From the NCBI GenBank assembly GCA_022457155.1, contig JAJGOT010000020.1, forward strand, positions 1,045,001-1,109,000: a DNA stretch of 64,000 nucleotides. Direction: 5' to 3'. The position numbers and the translations under genes were made by a program. Within the stretch, counting starts at the first letter, position 1; each line of letters starts with the position of its first letter. The notes below the pieces were generated by a model, which made no database searches, was not told the DNA's origin, and was given only the letters and a program-made list of their open reading frames with translations. Positions 54,960-64,000 of this stretch are shown piece after piece. Source of the stretch: Cladopsammia gracilis. Lineage: Eukaryota > Cnidaria > Anthozoa > Scleractinia > Dendrophylliidae.

Positions 54960-56010
54960 TTGTACTTGCAAGAACCTGTTAATTTAACAGTCCAAACCGA
55001 ATTTTTGAACAAACTTGAAAACAGATTAAGTGAGAGCGAAATTTTATCCTGCGAAGGATTTTTATCTTTGGCTGAAATTACCCACGCAATGCGTGGACTT
55101 TCTTCAGGGAAAACCCCCGGTTCAGACGGATTACCTCAGAATTTTACGCTAAATTCCGCTATTCTGTTCGTAATTATAAATTTAGTTTGGAAAATAATTC
55201 TCTCAGTGATTCAATGCAAGGAATATGATAAGAAAAACCTCAAAAATTGGTGGCCCGGCCATTTCGCTACTCGATGTTCATTACAAAATTTGTTCAAAAG
55301 CTCTTACAAACAAACTTTCAAAAGTGTTACCCTCGATCATTTCAAGAAGATCAAACTTGTTTCCTCCCAGGTAGGACGATTTTTGAAAATTTAATTCTCT
55401 TGCGTGACCCTCTAGATTATATAAATATTACCAATGAAACTGGTATCTTGCTGAATATCTACATTATACTGTCTAGCAAATATGAAAATTATAGTTAATG
55501 GTTTTTTGACTAAAGAAATTCCACTCGAGTGGGGGGTGAAGCAGGGAGATCCCCGGTCTCCACTTTTGTACATTTTATGCGCAGACGTTTTGGCTACCAG
55601 TATAAGAAAGGATGATACTATTGAAGGTTTTCTCCTTCCAGAAGCCTGAGGAAAGCGTTTTAAAATTCGCCAATATGCGGATAACTCCACATGTTTTGCA
55701 AGCGACATTTTTTCTTTAGACAAATTGTTTATCTTACTTCACAAATACGAGACAGGTACAAGGACTAAATTAAATGTGGAAAAGAGTACTTAAGCCATGT
55801 AGTTAGGAGCTTGGTGCTGACGTCCGGACACTCCTTATGGCCTGACGTGGGTGTCAAGAATGCGAATCTTGGGTGTCTGGTTTAGCAATGGTACTGCAAA
55901 TGTGGAACCAGATAACTGTTTACCAGGCCTTTCCAAGCTACATTAAAATTTGAACCTGTGGAAGGGTGTGGGGTGTTTTCACTCCCACCCTATCGGTACT
56001 ACTCAATACT
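54960..56010 (+). pseudogene. Decayed LINE reverse transcriptase (L1/Tx1-like)
   Basis: The first frame (54960-55394) has EITHAMRGLSSGKTPGSDGL, the usual start of non-LTR RT, then breaks. Another frame has PGRTIFENLILLRD and DYINITNETGILL. Later pieces are GVKQGDPRSPLLYILCADVL and QYADNSTCFAS, where the catalytic YADD has become YADN, and then LNVEKST and MRILGVWFSNGTANVEPDN. Several frameshifts, deletions and stops separate the blocks. The endonuclease is absent. An old, dead fragment inserted in the tandem units. Confidence 0.85.
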
Positions 56011-56059
56011 AGGTTTATAGTTAATGTTAAGACTATTTTCTTTTACCTAATGGACTTCT

Positions 56060-56794
56060 GCTGTCGACGAGAATGACATGCGAGCACGCTTTTTCATTAA
56101 GACCATACTTTATGGTATATGGGTTTTTTTGAAATAAAGCAACTTTTCACAATAGCACCGAGAACTCTCGGGCCACTGTAAGGGACATAAGGAATGACAT
56201 CACAGCACAGTTGCAAATTGATTGAGGGGGGGGGGGGGGGGGGGAGGGAGGTACTTTGCAAATTTTTGGGCGGGGGTGTGCTGCTGGGACTCTGAGACCC
56301 TTAACCTATACTAGACCATTTTAGCTGCATTTTGCAACCATGTTCTAGACTAAACACCGAAAATTCCTACCATATCCTAGACCTTTTCTAGACTCGCTAT
56401 TTTGCAGAAACTCATTCACTATCACAGTCTAAGATACTAGGGGTCCGTAAAAATGTCATACAGCACACCTTACCGATTATTAAATGTCATTTGCCAGTAA
56501 ACCTCGTCTAGACTAAATTCTTCATGCAACTGATCAGTTTCGTAGAAAATGATACCCTATTCTAGACCAAAAATCTCTGATTACTATACCCTATCCCAGA
56601 CTAAACTGCCTGAAAACCATACCCTTCACAGCGGCACATACCTATATAGCTCATAATTATATGGGAGTACCACCCCCCCACCCCACTGCAAACAGAAATT
56701 TTCTGCTTTGTGGTGTCATCCGAATATTTGTGAAATACAACAGTCAAAGCTTGTGACTCTAATAATTTAGCTACTGGCAACTCATCATTAACTA
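56060..56794. repeat. Poly-G tract and CTAGAC-motif block
   Basis: A run of about 18 G at 56226-56243 is followed by about nine scattered CTAGAC or CCAGAC motifs, often as CTATNCTAGACYAAA, to about 56600. It ends GGGAGTACCACCCCCCC, roughly inverse to the G-rich start. Probably a dispersed repeat. Non-coding. Confidence 0.55.
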
Positions 56795-57000
56795 CCAGAA
56801 ATGACTAAAGTAATCATGTGCAAACCAGAAAGGACTTTCAAGTGGACCAAACGACCGGAAATGAACTTTATAAATAATCCCTTATGGACTAGACTTTCAA
56901 GTGACTGTAAACCGGAACTGACCTTGTATTATTGTAACCGGAAATGACTAGCTTTAACTCAGGATGCCTTGTAACCGGAAATGACTAGCCTCTCAGGATA
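56795..57000 (+). repeat. Imperfect tandem ACCGGAAATGACTAG repeats
   Basis: At least five occurrences of ACCGGAAATGA, ACCAGAAATGA or ACCGGAACTGA with recurring GACTTTCAAGTG. Confidence 0.6.
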
Positions 57001-57039
57001 ATATTGTAAACTTTAGGGATTTGTTATTGATAAATAAAA

Positions 57040-58110
57040 CATTTTAAAAGGAAAAAACACCGTTGTGTTTAGCGGAGAAAACGGTTTGCAAAATCGTTTT
57101 TTCCTGCTTTTTTTAAGCGGTTTGCTACTCAAGAGAGGTTTCACATTTCTCAAACAGTGAGCTTCTGTGGAATTTGTGCAGTCTAAATGTTCTGTGCAGA
57201 CGGTCTCGTAATAACCTTGCTGTTTTTGAGAATTGCTAAAATTGAAAATAGCCTGTTCATCAATCTTAATTCTAATTTTTCTTGTGCTTCCGACCTTTCA
57301 CCTAAGTTCAGAGAGCTCCGCTGTTAGGCTAAGCCTATCTATATATATTATGGTACCATTCTATCTTCACTCGCGTCGCCTTATGTAAAAATGTTTGTGT
57401 ATTTTTTGCAATTTTGATTTTCAAATCAGTTTCTCGGGTAATTTTTGACAAGCAACAAGTGTATTTTATTCGGGAAGTAGTCGTACTAGTTATTCTAGAC
57501 GGAGAAAAAGTTGTTTTTGTGAACTTTTGTACGGTCTAAATGTACTGTGCAGACGGTCGCCTAATACTGTTTTTGAGAATTGCTAAAATTGAAAAATAGC
57601 CCTCGTCAATCTTAATTCTAGTGCTTTTTAACATAAATTAATGGAGATTTGAATAACTTTTTTAGAAGGAAGATTGTGTTGTCCATTTTTGTGTGCTTGT
57701 TCATTCATTACATAGGTTGAAAAGCGATTTTATGTAAACAAAACAAGACTTTGATTTTATAGTACAGTTCTATCTTCACTCGCATCGCCTTATGCAAATG
57801 TGTTTGTGTATTTTTGCAATTTTGATTTTCAAATTAGTTTCGCGGGCAATTTCTGACAAGCAACAAGTGTATTTTATTCGGAAAATAGTCGTACTAGTTA
57901 TTCTAGACGGAGAAAAAGTTGTTTTTGTGAACTTTTGTACGGTCTGAATGTACTGTGCAGACGGTCGCGTAATAAGCTTACTGTTTTAGAGAATTGCTCA
58001 AATTGAAAAATAGCTTTCGTCAATCTTAATTCTAGTGCTTCCGACCTTTCACCTTAGTTAAGCTTGTTCACAGAGCGACGCTGTTAGGCTAAGCCTATCT
58101 ATATATATTA
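57040..58110 (+). repeat. Partial unit B and three family A copies
   Basis: 57046-57155 matches unit B around the GCGGTTTGCTACTCAAGA block. Family A copies at about 57155-57345, 57360-57625 and 57770-58110 share TTATTCTAGACGGAGAAAAA, GTACTGTGCAGACGGTCGCG and the end GACGCTGTTAGGCTAAGCC. Head-to-tail. Confidence 0.75.
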
Positions 58111-58152
58111 ATGCAAACATAAAAGATTTATGTTAAGTGTAAACGACCTTAA

Positions 58153-59389
58153 CCCTATCCAGACCGGGCTTTGTTTGACCGTCTGGGACCGGGGGGCGGC
58201 TCCAGAAGCCCCCCCTATGTAACTTTGAAACCGCTTATGCTATGGCCACCAAATTTACAGAAGATAATGTTGTCATGAATTCTAGCAACTACAGATACTT
58301 TGGTGTCATAATGACGTAACGTGACGTCATTATGACGTCATATAGTCGATTTTATTGGCTAAAACAGTCTTTCAACAATATTTTCTCAATTTTGAACATA
58401 TAACAACAATACTTTAACAGCTACCTATTTGATAAAAGTCTTATGTTTACTAACACTGTTTTTGTTGTTAACAATAACAGTGACGTCATTATGACGTCAT
58501 ATACAAAGAAATAACCAACTGAAACGTTCTATAAGGCATATCTCTGAAACAAACGGTAGTGTTCATACCAAACTTTCACATATCGATGCAGGAGTAAAAG
58601 TTAATGAATTCGTACACTTTGTTGCCATGGTAACAGCATGTGACGTCATAGAAGTGATGTGTACATATCTTAAAAACTGGAACAGATAACTTTGCAAATT
58701 ATGGCTTTTCATGTACCTAATGAATTCAAAAAGCTTTCTTGAGTGAAAAGGACATTTTTATGATATTTTGACAATAAATGTTTAGAGATAATGGAATTAC
58801 ACAGACAGGTAAATAAATTTCCCATCTTATTGTCCGCCATCTTGGATCCGCCATCTTGAATTAGTCCAAACGTGTTTATTTCGAAAAAAACACCGAAAAA
58901 TAAAGCAAATGGACTGCTAAAGCTTAGTTTATTGTGGGCAAATGTTTTACAATCCAAAATATGGCCAATAATAACATTTTAGAGGGAAAAGACCTTTAGT
59001 GCAACTTCGATCCGCCATCCTGGATTTTGACATTTCATATTCCTCATTTTCCTAAAATTAACGTTAATTAACCTTAATTAATAAACAATTATACATAATG
59101 TGATCAATTATCGCTAAATTAAGTGAAAAATATTAATTCAATAAGAAAACTTTGAAATAATCTTGATTAAAGCGAAAAATGCTAATTTTGAAAAACATAG
59201 GTGTCAAAAAGCGGTTGCTATGGAAACGTCAATGTCGGTGGACAAAGGACGTAACGAGAAAATGTTCCCAGATAAATTTTAGGAAAAGTCACCAAATTTG
59301 GTGGTCATAGCATCGACCGTTTTGAAACGACACAACTTCAAAGTTTGAGCGGGCTCCAAAAGCCCCCCCCCCCCCCGGTCTGGATAGGG
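58153..59389. mobile_element. piggyBac-like TTAA element, 1.24 kb, non-autonomous
   Basis: TTAA (58149-58152, 59390-59393) flanks inverted ends CCCTATCCAGACCGGG / CCCCGGTCTGGATAGGG. The CCCT ends and TTAA fit piggyBac. The interior has several TGACGTCA palindromes and no transposase. The family C copy at 30350 shows the empty site. Confidence 0.85.
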
Positions 59390-59393
59390 TTAA

Positions 59394-60660
59394 TGCAAGC
59401 GATAGTGCAACCACAAGAAAATGATTTTTTTAATCTGACTTGTTAATCTTTTTAATATGTTTGCATTGTGCGTTATCACAAGTAAAGGTAAGGTTGAGGT
59501 GCGGGGGGTGGGGGGGGGGGGGGGAGAGAAACGAAGAGATTAGTAGAAGTAATGATGCAAGGAAAGAAGTTCTGCTCATATCGGGATTGCAGTGTTTCAC
59601 ATTTTCCATTTGTAATTTAGGCATGAACTGAAATCAAGTGTTCGCGGTCTCTTACGACATGGTTCAACTATAGCGATTTCACTGCACGATTACACACGAA
59701 TTTCCGGGTGTAGAAACGAATAATCTTTTCAATTTTGTTTGCCAGACGAAGCACTTGCTGTCTTCAACTCTTCAAGTTTCTTGTTTGTCGCCAGGTTACA
59801 ATTTCACTTTGTGGTAGCTGAAGTAAAGTATAGTTTATTTATAGGAGTACTGGTACGTACAAAAGTGTGGTTATTAAAAGCTTCAACTCTTCAATTTTCT
59901 CGTTTGTCGCTAGGTTACAAATTGAGAGAGCAGATTTCACGTTATGGTAGCTGAAGTAAAGTGTCGTTAATAGGAGTACTGGTACGCACAAAAGTTTTGT
60001 TATAAAAAGCTGAGTAGGGTGTAAAGCGATCGAGTCTGAATAAGTTGACCGTGATACGGTCTGCATATTAATTACCGAGAACTTGCATACACTGTGGCTT
60101 GTTGTATTGGCTTTGTCTGACAACATTTATGACATTTGCAACCTTAAAACTGTGTTTTTGTGTGCAATTTCTGCCTTGCCAAGTTCTTTATCATATATTG
60201 CACTGCTTTTCTTGGGTAAACTGTAGAATACCCGTCCACTTATTTGCATCTCAATGAATAAGAATGGAGTCCTTTTGTTTTCATATGCTTCGTTCTTTAA
60301 AACGTTTAGGGATATATAAATAAGAAGACGTGTAATCGACGTAGAAGTAGTTGACAATTTTTGAATTTTACGTTGAAATATAATCGCCAGAGTATCCAAT
60401 CTGACTCACTTCTAAAGATAAGCAGTATGAAAAGATATGATTACGGTCAACTGAATTTAATCTTTATAAATATATCTGTTTTCGTGGAATAATTATTACA
60501 AGTACTTTGTTGACTGAACAGTTACTGGAAAATAACGTAGCTAAAATATCTTGAGTTGAACTGTTTTTCTATTAGTGTGCTTTGTCGCAATAAAAATGTG
60601 CTCGAGAAACCTTGAAAACAGAGTTCTGACATTGAACGGCGCAGTGTTAATCAAGGAAAT
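59394..60660 (+). repeat. Repeat family C, copy 2
   Basis: Continues 58113-58148 after the piggyBac-like insertion. It has a poly-G tract near 59510 and an internal tandem duplication of about 130 bp (59755-59885 and 59880-60000, block TCGTTTGTCGCYAGGTTACA). Confidence 0.78.
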
Positions 60661-61324
60661 AGCCCTAAAACAATTTGCATGAAATTTCACGAAAAGCTGC
60701 CAGAATGTTAGGGTGCCAAAAAACGCAACAAATCAACACAGAACTATTACTGAATTTGAATTGCCTTTTCCGTTATTTTATTTTATTTTTTAAAATTCTG
60801 GGAAGAACTTTTAAACCTTCATTGAAGGAAAAGGGAAAATTACTAAAGAAATAAATGTCTGCGATTCAATGTTGTCGAATATCCGGCCAAGACACTTAAT
60901 CGTGCATTTTTTCTTCCTCAGAAAGCTTGCTACATGGGTAATAATTCGTAAACAGAGTAAATGACAATGAGTTATTCCTTCAGTGAATCTTACTGAGCCA
61001 CATATTAAATAAATATTTCGACTAAATCACGCATAAAAACCGATGCTCTCATGCAAATTTTCAAAAACCTTTGTCAAGTGGCTCAACTATGAACAATTTT
61101 TGAACAATTGTACACTGTGACGTTCTAGTATCTATTTCCTTTTTTCTTTTATAATTGACTTAAACCGTTATTTGAATGTTTCGTTTGCTTTCCAGGATTT
61201 TTCACTATAAATTGCTTGACTATAAATAGCATGTCGTCTTGTTTGTGTTCATTCTTTTTACCTGAGCGACGCGCGCATGCATGTATCATCATCATCGTCA
61301 TGAAAACTTTATTACCGCCACAGT
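60661..61324. other. No gene recognised
   Basis: AT-rich; short frames only. Confidence 0.4.
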
Positions 61325-62225
61325 CATAGCTTATTTATAAACATAAGAGCAAGCATAACAAAGACATTTACGTAAACAAGATTGACACGAGAAATAGTGC
61401 AATCACAAGAAGATGAAATTTGTTGATCTGCTCATGTTATGCTGATGCTTATCCTTTTCAATATGCATACATTGTGTTTTTGTAACTAGGGGCCTGGTCG
61501 CACTACAGTCAAAAACAAAAATTAGCCCGTACAAAATGACATAAAAACAAAAACATTCCACAAAAAGCGTGTCCCACCGGAGCGGTTTCTTTTGTTTTCC
61601 TCGATTTTTGCACGGGCTAATTTTTGTTTTTGACTGTAGTGCGACCAGGCCCTAGTGAAGGACGCGGGGCATTCGATACTGTTGGGGTGCGGAGGGGGGA
61701 GTGAGAAATATAAACGGAGAATTTAGTAGAAGTAATGATGTTTTCGACTTATCGGGATGTAGTGTTTAACATTTTCCATTGGCAAATTAGGTGTGAAGGA
61801 AATCAAGTGATCGCGGTCGCTTACGACACGGTTACTATAACGATTTCAGTGCACGATTGCACACAAAGTTCCGTGTTGAGAAATGTATGTACATTTCAAT
61901 TATTTTGCCATACAAAGCACTTGTTATCTTCAACTCTCCAAGTTTCTCATTTGTCACCAGGTTACAAATTGAGAGAGCAGATTTCACATTGTGGTAGCTG
62001 AAGTAAAGTGTCGTTAATAGGAGTACTGGTACGTACAAAAGTTTTGTTATTAAAAGCTGAGTAGGGTGTAAAGCGATCGAGTCTGAATAAGTTGACCGTG
62101 ATACGGTCTGCATATTAATTACCGAGAACTTGCACACACTGTGGCTTGTTGTATCGCTTTGAAAATAACTTATGTTTTGTATGCGATTTCTGTCTTGCCA
62201 AGGTCTTTATCATTTTGCGCAGTTT
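61325..62225 (+). repeat. Repeat family C, copy 3
   Basis: Same landmarks as the copies at 30.3 and 58.1 kb. It carries a small inverted-repeat insertion at 61490-61652. Confidence 0.78.
61490..61652. mobile_element. Miniature element with GGGCCTGGTCGCACTA ends
   Basis: Long, nearly perfect inverted ends of about 42 bp starting GGGCCTGGTCGCACTACAGT. TAG is present on both sides (61487-61489, 61653-61655). The family C copy at about 30433 is uninterrupted at this point (CACTAGCGAAGGACGCGG). A 3-bp target would fit the PIF/Harbinger group. Confidence 0.8.
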
Positions 62226-62229
62226 GATA

Positions 62230-62720
62230 ATATATATATATAGATAGGCTTAGCCTAACAGCGGAGCTCTCTGAACAGAAACGATAATGATAAGCTTAAC
62301 TTAGGTGAAAGGTCGGAAGCACAAGAAAAATTAAAATTAAGATTGACGACCAGATTAGTTTTCAATTTTAGCAATTCTCAAAAACAGTAAGCGTATAACG
62401 CGACCGTCTGCACAGTACATTTAGACTGCACAAATTCTGGCCGGCAATGGTTCACAAAACAACATTTTCTCGGTCTATTCATATGAAAAGTTTCGCACCT
62501 AGCCACGCTTTGATAGAGAGGCTACAGGCAAAAAAAAAAATAAATAAATAAAAATAATAAAAAATAATAAAATAAAAAGAAATTTTTAATAAAATAACAA
62601 AAAAAAAACATTTTCTCGGTCTAGAATAACTAGTATGACTAATTTCCGAATAAAATACATCTGTTGCGTTTGGAAAATTACCCGAGAAACTGATTTGGAA
62701 ATGATGAGTTGCCAGTAGCT
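62230..62720 (-). repeat. Family A copy, inverted, with an insertion
   Basis: Inverse of the 57.8-58.1 kb copy, starting TAGATAGGCTTAGCCTAACA. Interrupted at 62478-62607. Confidence 0.75.
62478..62607 (+). mobile_element. Retroposed foldback fragment with A-rich tail
   Basis: A 16-bp duplication ACATTTTCTCGGTCTA (62462-62477, 62608-62623) flanks 50 bp matching half of the foldback at 10120-10292 and a roughly 80-bp tail of A with scattered T. This is the signature of LINE-driven retroposition. Confidence 0.75.
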
Positions 62721-62759
62721 CAATTATGAGAGTCACAAGCTTCACAAATATTCGGATGA

Positions 62760-63322
62760 CACCACAAAGCGGAAAATTTTAAAACGATACGACACTGGTC
62801 ATTTGCATTTAATCTTAATTCTGTCTTTCAGGAATAGCCGCTAGATAGTAGAATTCAAAATCTTAATCATATTGCATTTAATAGTGTTCTTTCATTACAA
62901 AAGAGTACTTTGGAAATTTCGAGAAACAGAAAATTTGAAGGCAGATTTCAGACATCGAACGGAGTGAGTTTTTTTTTTTCAGGGAAACATCGAAATCATT
63001 TGCATGAACTTCCACGAAAACCAGTGCGTAAAAAATCGCAGATTATGATCACAACCGAGCAATAAGTGTATTTGACCGCTCTTTTGGATTTGAATTGCCT
63101 TTACACTGAATTTATTAAGTATACGTTCAGCAAAACACAAAATCAAAACAATTATAACGGTTTTCAGCTGAAAGATGATGTTTGATAGTACAGCGTGACT
63201 CAAGTGCGCCATGTTGTAACTTTATCGTGTTAAAGTGTTCCAGAGCACATAATGTGGAACTGCGAACGTTTGTGGTGGAAACTTATAGAAGTTTGTTATT
63301 ACTGGCCGATTTCATTTCAAGT
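62760..63322. other. No gene recognised
   Basis: Short frames without domains. Confidence 0.4.
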
Positions 63323-63534
63323 TTCATGTAAGTCATCATATACATCTTCTCAAACTTACTAATAATTCATCAAGTTTGAACAAAGGAAATCGTAAGCGTG
63401 GCGGTGGTTTGGAAACCCGATCATTATAACTCCTTCATGTAAGTCATCATATAACATCTTCTCAAACTTACTAATAATTCATCAAGTTTGAACAAAGGAA
63501 ATCGTAAGCGTGGGGGTGGTTTGGAAACCCGATC
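63323..63534 (+). repeat. Tandem duplication, ~100-bp unit, 111-bp offset
   Basis: Units 63323-63422 and 63434-63534 are nearly identical (TTCATGTAAGTCATCATATA to GGTTTGGAAACCCGATC), separated by 11 bp. Confidence 0.9.
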
Positions 63535-63599
63535 TTAATTAGCATAGGTTTTTTGCAATTTTATTTTTCGTTTTCTCCTTATTTTTAAAATGATCATCT

Positions 63600-63660
63600 T
63601 GAAAGGGGTCAAAAAAGGACTCGGCTGCGCCTCGTTTTTTCAACCCATTTCTCGATGTTT
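63600..63660. repeat. Palindrome remnant with shared centre
   Basis: GGTCAAAAAA / TTTTTTCAACC pair around ACTCGGCTGCGCCTCGT (63619-63635). Confidence 0.6.
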
Positions 63661-64000
63661 GGAAATGCTGATCGAAAATACTCTTCCTCGTGTGTACTTG
63701 ACGTAACGATTACAATATTTAAAGTAATTTTACAGAAAAAGAAAGAGCAATTTAGAAACCTCGGGCACAACAAAATTTGAGGGGAGAAGTCCTGGAATTA
63801 AATTAGCATGAATTCCACGAAAACTGCGTGATTTAGAAATTTAATCTGTATATCGATACCCTCTATCTCCCACATTATAGTTGGTTGTACTCCCTTGTCT
63901 GACATTTCTGATGAGGTTTGCAAGCCTTGAAACACTTTGCATGTGCGGTTTCTCTCCTTTCCTTACGATACGACTCGGTCATATGCATTTTGTATAATCT

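Noticed and set aside
1..64000. CRISPR arrays, bacterial operons, rRNA genes, telomeric TTAGGG arrays
   Set aside because: Looked for; none seen. Regular repeats here are satellites without unique spacers.

Overview
This is eukaryotic, AT-rich and gene-poor DNA that is mostly interspersed repeats. The signs are introns with GT/AG borders, a Ty3/Gypsy LTR element, two Penelope-like elements (PLEs) with hammerhead-ribozyme-like sequences, a Helitron Rep-helicase gene, a LINE remnant, tRNA-derived repeats and many palindromic (foldback) elements. The mix looks like an invertebrate, most likely a cnidarian such as a stony coral. That assignment is from memory of such genomes, not from a search. 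I see no complete host gene. The only host-like coding pieces are a terminal CCHC zinc-knuckle exon (8173-8318), a SAM-like exon (44432-44579) and a few small exon candidates.

Layout. 1-14 kb: foldbacks, a 5'-truncated PLE with a 14-bp target duplication (2123-3673), a tRNA-like element with inverted ends (5014-5321) and the zinc-knuckle exon. 14.2-19.2 kb: a long intact minus-strand Helitron Rep/helicase ORF. Its likely first exon lies about 10 kb upstream at 29052-29493 and joins in phase. 19.7-30 kb: TTAA-flanked elements, a 1.6-kb insertion with a paralogous empty site, two copies of the charged-repeat exon, and an isolated hammerhead-like motif (28640-28690). 30-34.9 kb: repeat family C, a TTATCGGGG minisatellite, a tRNA-derived repeat and a 0.69-kb tandem duplication.

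34,960-52,460 is a nest of elements at least four levels deep. The outer element has CACTGTAAAAA inverted ends and a TA duplication. Inside it are a second PLE (35401-37194) and an 11.8-kb foldback (39066-50908; ~125-bp inverted ends, 6-bp duplication) whose arms carry a 10-bp satellite. That satellite is split by a 7.76-kb TTAA-flanked element (41937-49695). The 7.76-kb element in turn holds a hAT-like element, coding-exon candidates and a very young, internally deleted Gypsy element (44784-47221) with LTRs that look identical.

52.5-58.1 kb: tandem ~1.2-kb units, two of which carry a small exon, interrupted by a decayed LINE. 58.1-64 kb: a piggyBac-like TTAA element full of TGACGTCA sites, further family C copies, short foldbacks and a retroposed foldback fragment.

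The strongest observations are the nested 17.5-kb element, the split Helitron gene, the deleted but recently mobile Gypsy copy, the 206-unit decamer array with no indel, and a 17-bp centre shared by palindromes whose arms differ.
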